DNA of 64,000 nt from Liolophura sinensis (GCF_032854445.1 NC_088297.1:62001-126000), one strand, 5' to 3'; numbered from the stretch's first letter, positions 26,501 through 41,065 are shown. A program made the numbers and translations. The notes: generated by a model from the sequence alone, not told the origin.

Positions 26501-29252
26501 TTGCAATTGATGATGTTTTTATAATGATTGCAATGTTCATCTTGTAATTGAACGTGCTAATATAATGAATACAATGTTCATCTTGTAACTGATGATGTTA
26601 TTATATTGATTACAATATTCATCTTGTTCATCTTGTAACTGAATATTCTAATGTAATGATTACAATGTTCATCTTGTAATTGAACCTGCTAATATAATGA
26701 ATACAATGTTTATTTTGTAACTGATTATGTTATTATAATGATTACAATATTCATCTTGTAAGTGAATATGCTAATGTAATGATTAGAATGTCCATTTTGC
26801 AACTGAGCATGCTTTTATACTGATTACAATGTTCACCTTGTAAACTGATGATGTTTTTATAATGATTACAATGTTCATCTTGTAACTTAGCATGCTATTA
26901 TAATGATGACAATGTTCATTTTGTCAATGAGCACGCTATTATACTGTTTACAATGTTCATCTTGTAACTTAGCATGCTATTATAATGATTACAATGTTCA
27001 TCTTGTAACTGAACATGCAATTATAATGATTACAATGTTCACTTTGTAACTGAACATACTATTATAACTTTTCCAATGTTCATCTTGTAACTGAACATGC
27101 TATTATGTCGATTACAATCCTTCAACTTGTAACTGAAAATGATATTATAATGATTACAATGTTTATCTTTCAACTGAGCATGCATTAATAATGATTACAA
27201 TGTTCACTTCGTAACTGAACATGCTATTATAACTATTACAATGTTCATCTTGTAACTGGGCAAGATTTTATAATGATTACAATGTTCACCTTGTAACTGA
27301 ACATGCTATTATAATGATTACAATGTTCATCTTGTAATTGAACGTGCTAATATAATGAATACAATGTTCATTTTGTAACTGATGATGTTATTATAATGAA
27401 TACAATATTCATCTTGTAAATGAACATGGTTTTATACTGATTACAATGTTTCATCTTGTAACTAAGCATGATATTATAATAATTACATTGTTCATTTTGT
27501 AACTGAACATGCTAATGAAATCATTACAATGTCCATTTTGCAACTGAGGCATGCTTGTATACTGATACAATCTTCATCTTGCAATTGAGCATGATATTAT
27601 AATGATTACAATGTTCATCTTGTAATTGAACGTTCTAATATAATGAATACAATGTTCCATTTGTACCTGATGATGTTTATTATAATGATTACAATATTCA
27701 TCTTGTAACTGAATATGCTAATGTTAATGATTACAATGTCCATTTTGCAACTGAGCATGCTTTATACTGATTACAATGTCCACCTTGTAACTGAACATGC
27801 TATTATAATGATTACAATGTTTACTTTGTAACTGAGCATGTTTTTATAATGATTACAATGTTCACCTTGTAACTGAACATGCTTTTATAAAGATCACAAT
27901 GTTCATCTTGTAATTGAACGTGCTAATATAATGAATACAATGTTTATTTTGTAACTGATGATGTTATTATAATGATTACAATATTCATCTTGTAACTGAA
28001 TATGCTAATGTAATGATTACAATGTCCATTTTACAACTGAGCATGCTTTTATACTGATTACAATGTTCACCTTGTAACTGATGATGTTTTTATAATGATT
28101 ACAATGTTCATCTTGTAACTTAGCATGCTATTATAATGATGACAATGTTCATTTTGTTAATGAGCACGCTATTATACTGTTTACAATGTTCATCTTGTAA
28201 CTGAACATGCAATTATAATGATTACAATGTACACCTTGTAACTGAACATACTATTATAACTATTACAATGTTCATCTTGTAACTGAACATGCTATTATGT
28301 CGATTACAATCTTCATCCTTGTAACTGAAAATGATTGTTATAATGATTACAATGTTTATCTTGCATCTGAGCATGCTATTATAATGATTTACAATGTTCA
28401 CTTCGTAACTGAACAAGCTATTATAACTATTACAATGTTCATCTTGTAACTGGGCATGTTTTTATAATGATTACAATGTTCACCTTGTAACTGAACATGC
28501 TATTATAATGATCACAATGTTCATCTTGTAATTGAACGTGCTAATCTAATGAATACAATGTTCCTTTTGGTAACTGATGATGTTATTATAATGATTACAA
28601 TATTCATCTTGTAACTGAACATGCTATTATGATTACAATTTTCATCTTGTAACTGAGCTTTCTTTTATAATGATTACAATGTTTACCTTGTAACTGAGCG
28701 TGCTAATATAATGATTACAATGTTCACCTTGTAACTGAGCATCCTAATATAATGATTACAATGTTTATCTTGTAACTGAGCATGCTATTATAAAACACGA
28801 GTCTCTTTAAGTGGATTTAGTCTATTTCAGCTGAGGGGAAAAATGAAAGATTTAGTCTGGATAATGTGTGGGGATAAAATGAGCTTTTTAGCGTGTATTT
28901 GGTCCAAACTGCATCTTTGTACCGTTTATCGTTGAGAAGAAATAGAAGGCATTTCTCAATATTGGCACTTAAAAGATGGTGCCAGCTAGGAAATCAGCTC
29001 TAACCCCAGTGTTCCATGTGGGATTACAGAGAACACTTGGTCCCGCAGCTTTTATGATCGTTTCTCTTTTCAGTCATTATAGCAAGGTTTCTCAACAATC
29101 GACAAAAAAAAAATGAAAATAAATCAGCAGAGAACTATCTGCAATCCGTGGTATCCCGTGCCTTGACAGGTGTAAGGCAACCTGATTTTTAAGTAACACC
29201 GCGCAGTGATTGCTTTCAACCTTTGAATCTTTCTTTCATACTTGCATTACAA

Positions 29253-29736
29253 TGTGACGTCAAACCCAATCATCCAGTCATTCGGTGATTACTGTTACAC
29301 AACAATTGAATCAAACCTTTCAGGTGTCATTTCAAGAGATCTAAAACGCTATCTAGTTAGCAACAAAGGCTTCAAAGGCTTAATTTGTGCTCTTGTGTAC
29401 ACAGTGCTTATTAGTACACGGACCCTGTCTGTGGAATTTTGTGTATATGTCGTCATACACTCAGTTATACTGTGGACTTTCCCTCTTGTAAATATTGCCT
29501 CTGTGCATTTTTCAGCATTGTGTAAGTACTTTAGTATTTGTATAGATATTGCTATCATTTCTTGTTAAACTTAAGTATTTTAGCACTTGTAAAAGTCTTG
29601 TTATCTGTTCCTGTTAAATGTAATAAATTGTTGAAAAATAAAATCTGCTGGTTTTGGTTACTATTTTGTGCGGCTAAACTGTCGTGTATTTCGAACAAGC
29701 CATCTCTTTATAATACAGACAGTTTGGGTCGTAACA
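29253..29736 (+). mobile_element. Solo-LTR-like segment (484 bp), island 2
   Basis: Candidate solo LTR starting TGTGACGTCAAACCC and ending GGGTCGTAACA. The ends are TG...CA with a partly inverted TGT(G/T)ACG terminus. Two AATAAA signals lie at 29622-29627 and 29637-29642, about 100 bp before the end, as expected for an R/U5 boundary. A CRE-like palindrome TGACGTCA sits at 29255-29262. The 484-bp length is identical in the four complete copies. Against the call: no 4-6 bp target duplication is visible (left TACAA, right TTATT) and no internal retroelement sequence or primer binding site is present. ORFs of 108-120 codons within it have no recognisable domain. Confidence 0.45.
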
Positions 29737-29927
29737 TTATTTATTTATTTATTTGGTGTACTGGGGGAAACCCACGACTACCCGCAGGTTGCCAGAAGAC
29801 CTCCTCATGGACGGCAAAAAGAGGAAGCCAGCCTGAGCTGGACTTGAACTCACAGCGACCGCATCGGTTGGAAGCCCATTGCAGGGCGATGGCGTGCTGA
29901 CCCCCTCGGTAACTGAGGCCCTCCTCA
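29737..29927 (-). mobile_element. tRNA-derived SINE (SINE B), island 2
   Basis: About 190 bp on the minus strand. The 5' end (complement of GGCCCTCCTC) leads into a tRNA-like head with a B-box-like GAGTTCAAGTCC, then a central part with CTGCGGGTAGTCGTGGGTTT, and ends in an (AAAT)n tail abutting the LTR-like segment. Distinct in sequence from SINE A. A clear target duplication is not seen. Other frames give ORFs of 63-78 codons that are artefacts. Confidence 0.75.
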
Positions 29928-30177
29928 AACAAAAATTAAATAAGTAAGTAAAATGTAAAACGTTGTGAGGCCGATAGAAAATCATGTGTTTCTCTAACTG
30001 ATTTCACTCCAATTTATACTTTCATCCAGCGTGTTGACAGAGTCAGTGGAATTCGGATGTTTAAATGGTTTCAAGCAACGAAGTATCATTACTTCAAGAT
30101 ATTAATATAACCTGAAGTCAGGCAGCTTCTAAACCTGGATCACTGTGTTTTCCTGAATCGTTGATTAAATCAATTAA

Positions 30178-30237
30178 CACCATACTGAATCTCTGTTGCA
30201 CCGTAAACACCATCCTGAATCTCTGCTGCACAGTAAA
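30178..30237 (+). repeat. 30-bp minisatellite, two units (island 2)
   Basis: Same repeat as in island 1 but only the first unit (with GTTGCACCGTAAA) and one further unit before CACCGTCAGG. Loss of two internal units relative to islands 1, 3 and 4 is the simplest reading. Confidence 0.9.
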
Positions 30238-32370
30238 CACCGTCAGGAATTTTACACTGACTGCGATCAGATAGCATTTTTCTGTATAGACATGTATGTC
30301 GCTGTGCAACTGACGATCAGATAACATTTATCTGTAAAGACATGTATGTCTCTGCGCCATTTACTGTACCTATGTCTTTCACTTCAGGCAAACCTTAGTC
30401 CTCCCATACATAACCCCACCTGACAAGGCTCCTACTCAGGCTATTTTATTTCCTAGTGAAAGGAAGGCTTTAAGCATACATGTTTGTACATATAATATTA
30501 GTGGTGCGAGTTTTCAGTAATCCACAATTAACATATAACAGACCTATCAAAACCCTCACAGAATCCAAACGAAGTCCACCGTAAGCACTCTGGAAAAAAC
30601 ATATTAGGAGCTCAAGTACGTCTATATCGCATTTTTTATTTCATTTCTAACATGATGAGATCACAGAGCTGTTACATTTATCTGTCAAAACCGTTAGTTT
30701 CATAAGGTGCATATTTGTCCTGAAAGAAAGAGACAAAGTTATTGATCTCATTAACGTACGTGTACCTGCCGACCAGCATCAGTTACCATTGTCAGCAAGA
30801 CTAGTTCCGATATAGAACAACCGTAGAGAAAACCATCAAAGAATTGGGGTCGAATTTTCTGATCTTATTGCAGTCAGATTAATTTCACAGATATCGTATT
30901 CTACACATTTGGCCCATTGCCAGTACGCTGCAAAATAGGGGTGCGAAACAATGCATGTACTTTTTCATTGAGGAATGAAGAAAATGGTTTTAAAAAAGGA
31001 CAAACTTAAGTTCTCTTAAATATGCATACCTGTAGTTTCCGTTTTGAAAGGCTAAACAGTCTAACAAAGGGCCACTTGACTTAAGAACATGCCTATTACA
31101 ATATTACATGTAATTAACATAAATACGATATGATGGCGTTTAGTTAAACTAAGGTGAATATACCAGAGTTTGGAAGCGATTTATTCTAAAAATAATTCTT
31201 ACAATGTTCATCTTGTAACTGAATATGCTATTGTAATCATTAAAATGTCCATTTTTGCAACTGAGCATGCTTGTATACTGATTAAAATGTTCACCTTGCA
31301 ACTGATGATGTTTTTATAATGATTACAATGTTCATCTTTGTAACTGAACATGCAATTATCAGGATTACAATGTTCACTTTGTAACTGAACATGCTATTAC
31401 AATGATTACAATGTTCATCTTGTAACTGAACATGGTATTATGTCGATTACAATCTTCATCTTGCAACTGAGCATGATATTATAATGATTACAATGTTCAT
31501 CTTGTAATTGAACGTGCTAATATAATGAATACAATGTTCATTTTGTAACTGATGATTTATTATAATGATTACAATATTCATCTTGTAACTGAATATGCTA
31601 ATGTAATGATTACAATGTCCATTTTGCAACTGAGCATGCTTTTATACTGATTACAATGTCCACCTTGTAACTGAACATGCTATTATAATGATTACAATGT
31701 TCATCTTGTAACTGAGCACGTTTTTATAATGATTACAATGTTCACCTTGTAACTGAGCATGCTATTATACTGATTACAATGTTCATCTTGTAACTGAGCA
31801 TGCTATTATAATGATTACAATGTTCATGTTGTAACTGAACATGCTATTATACTGATAACAATGTTCATCTTGTAACTGGGCATAGTAGTATAATGATTAC
31901 AATGTTCATTTCGTAACTCAGCATGCTATTATACTGATTATAATTTTCATCTTGTAATTGAGCATGCTATTATAATGATTACATTGCTCATCTTGTATTT
32001 GAGCATGCTACTATAATGATTACAATGTTCATCTTGTAACTGAGCATACTAGTATAATGATTACAATGTTAATTTTGTAACTGAGCATGCTATTTTACTG
32101 ATTACAATGTTAAGTTTGTAACTGAGCATGCTATTATACTGATTACAATGTTCATCTTGTAATTGAGCATGCTATTATAATGATTACAATGTTCACGTTG
32201 TAACTGAACATGCTATTATACTGATAACAATGTTCATCTTGAAACTAAACATAACATTATAATAATTACAATGTTCATTTTGTAACTGAATATGCTATTA
32301 TATTGATTACAATGTTCATCTTGAACTGAACGTCCTAATATATCGATTACAATATTCATCTGGTAACTGA

Positions 32371-32401
32371 GTGAGTGCTTGGGTTTTAACATCGTTCTCC
32401 T
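32371..32401 (-). mobile_element. Trapped SINE A tail monomer (copy 4 of 13)
   Basis: Same insert but 31 bp, with one extra C (TTCTCC) and an ACATCG instead of ACGTCG substitution (loss of the CpG). It lies in the indel-rich part of the window, so the extra base may be a consensus error. Confidence 0.85.
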
Positions 32402-33560
32402 CTGGTAACTGAACATATTATTATAATGATTACAATGTTCACCTTGTAAATAAATATGCTATTCCAAAAATTACAGTATTCATCTTTTAACTGAACATGC
32501 TATTATATCGTTTACAATCTTTGTGTTGTAACTGAACGTGCTAAAATAATGATTACAATGTTCATCTTGTAACTGAAGATGCTATTATAATAATTGCAAT
32601 GGTCGTCTTGTAATTGAGCATGCTAATATAATGATTACAATGTTCGTCTAGTAACTGAGCAAGCTATTATAATGATTACAATGTTTACCTTGTCACTGAA
32701 CGTGCTATTATAATAATTTTAATGCTCATTTTGTAACTGAACACGGTATTAGGTAATTACAATGTTCATCTTGTAACCTAATATGCTATTATGATGATTA
32801 CAATGTTCATCTTGTAATGAAATATGCTATTATAATGATTGCAATATTTATTTTGTAACTGATCATGCTATTATAATGATTACAATGTTCATTTTGTAAC
32901 TGATGATGCAATTATAATGATTGCAATGTTCACCTTGTAACTGAGCATGCTATTATAATGATTACAATGTTCATCTTGTAACTGAGCATGCTATTATACT
33001 CATTACAATGTTCATCTTGTAACAGAGCATAATAGTATAATGATTACAATGTTAATTTTGTAACTGAGCATGCTATTATACTGATTACAATGTTCATCTT
33101 GTAACAGAGCATACTAGTATAAATGATTACAATAATAATTTTGTAACTGATCATGCTATTATATGATTACAATTTTTCAATCTTGTATTGAGCATGCTAT
33201 TATAATGATTAAAATGTTCATCTTGTAACTGAGCATACTAGTATAATGATTACATTGTTAATTTTGTAACTGAGCGTGCTATTTTACTGATTACAATGTT
33301 AAGTTTTGTTACTGAGCATGCTATTATACTGATTACAATGTTCATCTTGTAATTAAGCATGCTATTATAATGATTACAATGTCATGTTGTAACTAAACAT
33401 GCTATTATACTGATAACAATGTTCATCTTGTAACTAAACATAACATTATAATAATTACAATGTTCATTTTGTAACTAAATATGCTATTATATTGATTACA
33501 ATGTTCATCTTGTAACTGAACGTCGTAATATAATGATTACAATGTTCATCTGGTAACTGA

Positions 33561-33590
33561 GTGAGTGCTTGGGTTTTAACGTCGTTCTCT
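33561..33590 (-). mobile_element. Trapped SINE A tail monomer (copy 5 of 13)
   Basis: Standard 30-bp insert with CTGGTAACTGA on each side. Followed by a GAGAATACTAGTATAATG monomer rather than the commoner AAATGAATATG type. Confidence 0.85.
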
Positions 33591-36430
33591 CTGGTAACTG
33601 AACATGTTATTATAATGATTACAATGTTCACCTTGTAACTGAGAATACTAGTATAATGATTACGTTTTTAATTTTGTAACTGAGCATGCTATTATACTGA
33701 TTACAATGTTCATCTTGTAACTGAGCATACTAGTATAATGATTACATTGTTAATTTTGTAACTGAGCATGCTATTATACTGATACCAATGTTCATCTTGT
33801 AATTGAGCATGCTATTATAATGATTACAATGTTTATGTTGTAACTGAACGTGCTATTATACTGATAACAATGTTCATCTTGTAACTAACATGATATTATC
33901 ATAATTTTAATGTTCATTTTGTACTGAACATGCTATTATAAAAGATTACAATGTTCATGTTGTGACTGAACGTCCTAATATAATGATTACAATGTTCATC
34001 TTGTAAGTAAACATGTTATTATAATGATTACAATGTTCACCTTGTAAATGAACATGCTAATTACAATAATTACAATATTTATCTTGTAACTGAACATGCT
34101 ATTATATCGATTACAATCCTTACGTTTTAACTGAACGTGCTAATATAATGATTACAATGTTTATTTTGTAACTGGAAGATGCTATTATAATAATTACAAA
34201 GGGTGTCTTGTAAACTGAACATGCTATTATAGTAATTACAATAATCACCTTGTAACTGAACATGCTATTATAATGATTACATTGTTCACCATGTCACCGA
34301 AAGTGATATTATAATAGTTTTAATGTTCATTTTGTAGCTGAACACGGTATTAAGTTATTGCAATGTTCATCCCTGTAACCGAATATGCTATTATAATGAT
34401 TACAATGTTCATCTTGTAACTGTGCATGTTATTACAATGATTACAATGTTCATCTTGTAACTGACCATGCTGTTATTATGATTACAATGTTCATCTTGTA
34501 ACTGAACAAGCTAATAAAATGTTTATAATGTTCATTTTGGAACTGAACATGCTTTTATACTGATTACAATGTCCATTTTGTAACTACATATGCTATAATA
34601 ATGATTACAATGTTCATATTGTAATGAAATATGCTAATATAATAATTACAATATTTATTTTGTAACTGAGCATGTTATCATATTGATTACAATGCTGATT
34701 TTGTAACCGTTGACGCTATTATAATGATTACAATGTTCACCTTGTAACTGAGCAATCTATTATAATGATTTTAATGTTCACCTTGTCACTGAACGTGCTA
34801 TTATAATAATTTTAATGTTCATTTTGTAACTGAACACGGTAATAGGTTATTATAATGTTTATCTTGTAACAGAATATGCTATTAAAATCATTGCAATGTT
34901 CATCTTGCCACTGAACATTCTACTATAATGATTTTAATGTTCATTTTGTAACTGAACACGCTATTAAATTATTACAATGTTCATCTTGTAACAGAACATG
35001 CTATTATAATGACTACAATGTTCATCTTGTAACTGAGCACGCTATTGTAATGATTACAATGTTCACCTTGTAACTGAGCACATTATTATAATGATTAAAA
35101 TGTTCATCTTGTAACTGAATATGCTATTGTAATGATTACAATGTCCATTTTGCAACTTAGCATGCTTGTATACTGATTACAATGTTCACCTTGCAACTGA
35201 TGATTTTTTTATAATGATTACAATGTTCATTTTGTAACTGAACATGCAAGTATAAGGATTACAATGTTCACTTTGTAACTGAACATGCTATTACAATGAT
35301 TACAATGTTCATCTTGTAACTGAACATGCTATTATGTCGATTACAATCTTCATCTTGCAACTGAGCATGATATTATAATGATTACAATGTTTATCTTGCA
35401 ACTGAGCATGCTATTATAATGATTACAATGTTCACTTCGTAACAGAACATGCTATTTTAACTATTACAATGTTCATCTTGTAACTGGGCATGTTTTTATA
35501 ATGATTACAATGTTCATCTTGTAACTGAGCACGCTATTGTAATGATTACAATGTTCACCTTGTAACTGTGCACATTATTATACTGACTACAATGTTCATC
35601 TTTTAACTGAATATGCTATTGTAATGATTACAATGTCCATTTTGCAACTGAGCATGCTTGTATACTGATTACAATGTTCACCTTGCAACTGATGATGTTT
35701 TTATAATGATTACAATGTTCATCTTGTAACTGAACATGCAATTATAAGGATTACAATGTTCATTTTGCAACTGAACATGCTATTACAATGATTACAATGT
35801 TCATCTTGTAACTGAACATGCTATTATAATGATTACAATGTTCATCTTGTAACTGAGCACGCTATTGTAATGATTACAATGTTCACCTTGTAACTGAGCA
35901 CGCTATTGTAATGATTACAATGTTCACCTTGTAACTGAGCACATTATTATAATGATTACAATGTTCATCTTGTAACTGAATATGCTATTGTAATGATTAC
36001 AATGTCCATTTTGCAACTGAGCATGCTTTTATACTGATTACAATGTCCAATTTCTAACTGAACATGCTTTTATAATGATTACAATGTTCACCTTGTAACT
36101 GAGCATGTTTTTATAATGATTACAATGTTCACCTTGTAACTGAGCATTCTATTATACTCATTACAATGTTCATCTTGTAACTGGGCATACTAGTATAATG
36201 ATTACAATGTTTATTTTGTAACTGAGCATGCTATTATACTGATTACAATTTTCATTTTGTAATTGAGCATGCTAATATAATGATTACATTGCTCATCTTG
36301 TATTTGAGCATGCTATTATAATAATTACAATGTTCATTTTGTAACTGAATATTCTATTATATTGATTACAATGTTCATCTTGTAACTGAACGTCCTAATA
36401 TAATGATTACAATGTTCATCTGGTAACTGA

Positions 36431-36460
36431 GTGAGTGCTTGGGTTTTAACGTCGTTCTCT
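36431..36460 (-). mobile_element. Trapped SINE A tail monomer (copy 6 of 13)
   Basis: Standard insert. Upstream context TGAATATTCTATTATATTG is shared with copy 8 at 45452, indicating duplication of the enclosing satellite block. Confidence 0.85.
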
Positions 36461-37331
36461 CTGGTAACTGAACATGTTATTATAATGATTACAATGTTCA
36501 CCTTGTAAATGAATATGCTATTACAAAAATTACAATATTCATCTTGTAACTGAACATGCTATTATATCGTTTACAATCTTCATGTTGTAACTGAACGTGC
36601 TAATATAATGATTACAATGTTCATCTTGTAACTGAAGATGCTATTATAATAATTGCAATGGTCGTCTTGTAATTGAGCATGCTAATATAATGATTACAAT
36701 GTTCGTCTAGTAACTGAGCAAGCTATTATAATGATTACAATGTTTACCTTGTCACTGAACGTGCTATTATATTAATTTTAATGTTCATTTTGTAACTGAA
36801 CACGGTATTAGGTAATTACAATCTTCATCTTGTAACCTAATATGCTATTATGATGATTACAATGTTCTTCTTGTAATAAAATATGCTAATATAATGAATG
36901 CAATATTCATTTTGTGACTGAGCATGCTATTATAATGATTACAATGTTTATTTTGTAACTGAGCATGCTATTATAATGATTACAATGTTCATCTTGTAAC
37001 TGAGCATACTAGTATAATGATTACATTGTTAATTTTGTAACTGAGCATGCTATTTTACTGATTACAATGTTAAGTTTGTTACTGAGCATGCTATTATACT
37101 GATTACAATGTTGATCTTGTAATTGACCATGCTATTATAATGGTTACAATGTTCATGTTGTAACTGAACATGCTATTATACTGATAACAATGTTCATCTT
37201 GTAACTAAACATAACATTATAATAATTACAATGTTTATTTTGTAACTGAATATGCTATTATATTCATTACAATGTTCATCTTGTAACTGAACGTCCTAAT
37301 ATAATTACTACAATGTTCATCTGGTAACTGA

Positions 37332-37361
37332 GTGAGTGCTTGGGTTTTAACGTCGTTCTCT
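37332..37361 (-). mobile_element. Trapped SINE A tail monomer (copy 7 of 13)
   Basis: Standard insert, with the same TAATTACTACAATG upstream variant as copy 3 at 23487; the two segments lie 13,845 bp apart and are nearly identical locally. Confidence 0.85.
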
Positions 37362-40300
37362 CTGGTAACTGAACATGTTATTATGATGATTACAATGTTC
37401 ATCTTGTAACTGAGCATAATAGTATAATGATTACATTGTTAATTTTGTAACTGAGCATGCTATTATACTGATTACAATATTCATCTTGTAACTGAGCATG
37501 CTATTATAATGATTACAATGTTTGTGTTGTAACTTAACATCCTATTATACTGATAACAATGTTCATCTTGTAACTAAGCATGATATTATAATAATTACAA
37601 TGTTCATTTTGTAACTGAACATGCTATTATAATGATTACAATGTTGATCTTGTAACTGAACGTCCTAATATAATGATTACAATGTTCATGTTGAATGTGA
37701 ACATGTTATTATAATGATTACAATGTTCACCTTGTAAATGAACATGCTATTACAATAATTACAATCTTTATCTTGTAACTGAACATGCTATTGTATCGAT
37801 TACAATCCTCACGTTTCAACTGAACGTGCTAATATAATGATTACAATGTTTATCTTGTAACTGAAGATGCTATTATAATAATTACAAAGGGTGTATTGTA
37901 ACTGAACATGCTATTATAGTAATTACAATAATCACCCTGTAACTGAACATGCTATTATAATGATTACAATGCTCACCATGTCACTGAAAGTGATATTATA
38001 ATAGTTTTAATGTTCATTTTGTAACTGAACACGGTATTAGGTTATTGCAATGTTTATCCTGTTACCGAATATGCTATTATAATGATTACAATGTTCATCT
38101 TGTAACTGAGCATGCTATTACAATGATTACAATGTTCATCTTGTAACTGACCATGCTGTTATTATGATTACAATGTTCATCTTCAAACTTAACATGCTGA
38201 TAAAATGATTACAATGTTCATTTTGCAACTGAACATGCTTTTCTACTGATTACAATGTTCATCTTGTAACTACATATGCTATAATAATGATTACAATGTT
38301 CATCTTGTAATGAAATATGCTAATATAATAATTGCAATATTCATTTTGTAACTGAGTATGCTATTATATTGATTACAATAATGATTTTGTAACCGTTGAC
38401 GCTATTATAATGATTTTAATGTTCACATTGTCACTGAACGTGCTATTGAAATAATTTTAATGTTCATTTTGTAACTGAACACGGTATTAGGTTATTATAA
38501 TGTTCATCTTGTAACTGAATATGCTATTGTAATAATTACAATGTTCATCTTGTAACTGAATATGCTATTGTAATGATTACAATGTCCATTTTGCAACTGA
38601 GCATGCTTGTATACTGATTACAATGTTCACCTTGCAACTGATGATGTTTTTATAATGATTACAATGTTCATCTTGTAATTGAACGTGCTAATATAATGAT
38701 TACAATGTTCATCTTGTAATTGAACGTGCTAATATAATGAATACAATGTTCATTTTGTAACTGATGATGTTATTTTAATGATTACAATGTTCATCTGGTA
38801 GCTGAATATGCTATTGTAATGATTACAATGTCTATTTTGCAACTGAGCATGCTTGTATACTGATTACAATGTTCACCTTGCAACTGATGATGTTTTTATA
38901 ATGATTACAATGTTCATCTTGTAACTGAACATGCAATTATAATGATTACAATGTTCATTTTGTAACTGAACATGTTATTACAATGATTACAATGTTCATC
39001 TTGTAACTGAACATGCTATTATGTCGATTACAATCTTCATCTTGCAACTGAGTATGATATTATAATGATTACAATGTTCATCTTGTAATTGAACGTGCTA
39101 ATATAATGAATACAATGTTTATTTTGTAACTGATGATGTTATTATAATGATTACAATATTCATCTTGTAACTGAATATGCTAATGTAATGATTACAATGT
39201 TCATCTTGTAATTGAACGTGCGAATATAATGAATACAATGTTTATTTTGTAACTGATGTTGTTATTATAATGATTACAATATTCATCTTGTAAGTGAATA
39301 TGCTAATGTAATGATTACAATGTCCATTTTGGAACTGAGCATGCTTTTATACTGATTACAATGTTCACCTTGTAACTGATGATGATTTTATAATGATTGC
39401 AATGTTCATCTTGTAACTTAGCATGCTATTATAATGATGACAATGTTCATTTTGTAAATGAGCACGCTATTATACTGTTTACAATGTTTATCTTGTAACT
39501 GAGCATGCAATTATAATGATTACAATGTTCATCTTGTAACTGAACATGCAATTATAATGATTACAATGTTCACTTTGTAACTGAACATACCATTATAACT
39601 ATTACAATGTTCATCTTGTAACTGAACATGCTATTTTGTCGATTACAATCTTCATCTTGTAACTGAAAATGATATTATAATGATTACAATTTTTATCTTG
39701 CAACTGAGCATGCTATTATATTGATTACAATGTTCACTTCGTAACTGAACATGCTATTATAACTATTACAATGTTCATCTTGTAACTGGGCATGTTTTTA
39801 TAATGATTACGATGTTCACCTTGTAACTGAACATGCTATTATATTGATTACAATGTTCATCTTGTAATTGAACGTGCTAATATAATGAATACAATGTTCA
39901 TTTTGTAACTGATGAAGTTATTATAATGATTACAATATTCATCTTGTAACTGAACATGCTATTATGATTACAATTTTCATCTTGTAACTGAGCTTTCTAT
40001 TATAATGATTACAATGTTTACCTTGTAACTGAGCGTGCTAATATAATGATTACAATGTTTACCTTGTAGCTGAGCATGCTAATATAATGATTACAATGTT
40101 TATCTTGTAACTGAGCATGCTATTATAAAACACGAGTCTCTTTAACTGGATTTAGTCTATTTCAGCTGAGGGGAAAAATGAAAGATTTAGTCTGGATAAT
40201 GTGTGGGGATAAGATGAGCTTTTTAGCGTGTATTTGGTCTGCATCTTTGTACCGTTGATCGTTGAGAAGAAATAGAAGGCATTTCTCAATATTGGCACTT

Positions 40301-40581
40301 AAAAGATGGTGCCAGCTAGGAAATCAGCTCTAACCCCAGTGTTCCATGTGGGATTACAGAGAACACTTGGTCCCGCAGCTTTTATGATCGTTTCTCTTTT
40401 CAGTCATTATAGCAAGGTTTCTCAACAATCGACAAAATAAAATGAAAATAAATCAGCAGAGAACTATCTGCAATCCGTGGTATCCCGTGCCTTGACAGGT
40501 GTAAGGCAACCTGATTTTTAAGTAACACCGCGCAGTGATTGCTTTCAACCTTTGAATCTTTCTTTCATACTTGCATTACAA

Positions 40582-41065
40582 TGTGACGTCAAACCCGATC
40601 ATCCAGTCATTCGGTGATTACTGTTACACAACAATTGAATCAAACCTTTCAGGTGTCATTTCAAGAGATCTAAAACGCTATCTAGTTAGCAACAAAGGCT
40701 TCAAAGGCTTAATTTGTGCTCTTGTGTACACAGTGCTTATTAGTACACGGACCCTGTCTGTGGAATTTTGTGTATATGTCGTCATACACTCAGTTATACT
40801 GTGGACTTTCCCTCTTGTAAATATTGCCTCTGTGCATTTTTCAGCATTGTGTAAGTACTTTAGTATTTGTATAGATATTGCTATCATTTCTTGTTAAACT
40901 TAAGTATTTTAGCACTTGTAAAAGTCTTGTTATCTGTTCCTCTTAAATGTAATAAATTGTTGACAAATAAAATCTGCTGGTTTTGGTTACTTTTTTGTGC
41001 GGCTAAACTGTCGTGTATTTCGAACAAGCCATCTCTTTATAATACAGACAGTTTGGGTCGTAACA
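40582..41065 (+). mobile_element. Solo-LTR-like segment (484 bp), island 3
   Basis: Same termini, length and paired AATAAA signals as the island 2 copy, with a few substitutions (for example GACAAATAAA in place of GAAAAATAAA). Interpretation and doubts are as for 29253-29736. Confidence 0.45.

Larger units (their letters stand above)
11224..28792 (+). repeat. 41-bp satellite array, block S2
   Basis: Longest uninterrupted satellite block. It resumes after island 1 with ACAATGTTCATC and runs to the left edge of island 2. It contains the 1066-bp higher-order repeat (11385-14582), a block at about 16320-17220 nearly duplicating 8320-9220 in S1, and two trapped SINE tails. From about 25.1 kb onward single-base gains and losses become frequent (for example TTTCATC, GAGGCATGC, ATCCTTG), unlike the preceding 14 kb. 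Confidence 0.97.
28793..31199 (+). repeat. Island unit copy 2 (SINE A empty site, two-unit minisatellite)
   Basis: A 2407-bp island in the same polarity as copy 1. Leader 28793-29252, LTR-like segment 29253-29736, SINE B 29737-29927, unique sequence, minisatellite with only two units (30178-30237), SINE A empty site at about 30303-30314 (GCTGTGCAACTGACG, a single copy of the target), unique tail 30315-31199. The tail holds no repeat, SINE or ORF that I can identify. Flanking satellite matches that of copies 1 and 3 on the left side. Confidence 0.92.
31200..40127 (+). repeat. 41-bp satellite array, block S3
   Basis: Satellite between islands 2 and 3. Four trapped SINE tails lie at 32371, 33561, 36431 and 37332. 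The first 3 kb have frequent single-base indels (GCAACTTTTT-like runs, TATAAATG, CATCCCTG); the remainder is mostly regular. The stretch from about 37.5 to 39.0 kb is closely similar to about 45.6-47.0 kb in block S4. Confidence 0.97.

Noticed and set aside
26610-26640. Duplicated TTCATCTTG within one monomer
   Set aside because: A single 9-bp slippage in the indel-rich segment; no further significance seen.
29242-29900. ORFs of 108-120 codons in the islands, repeated at 40571-41229, 53313-54007 and 62458-63152
   Set aside because: They overlap on both strands, cross the LTR-like/SINE B boundary, show no recognisable domain, and their conservation is explained by nucleotide identity of duplicated islands.
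28793-31199. Island as a Helitron or TIR DNA transposon
   Set aside because: No terminal inverted repeats, no CTRR end with a nearby hairpin and no target duplication could be seen at the island edges; the island also varies by truncation at junctions.
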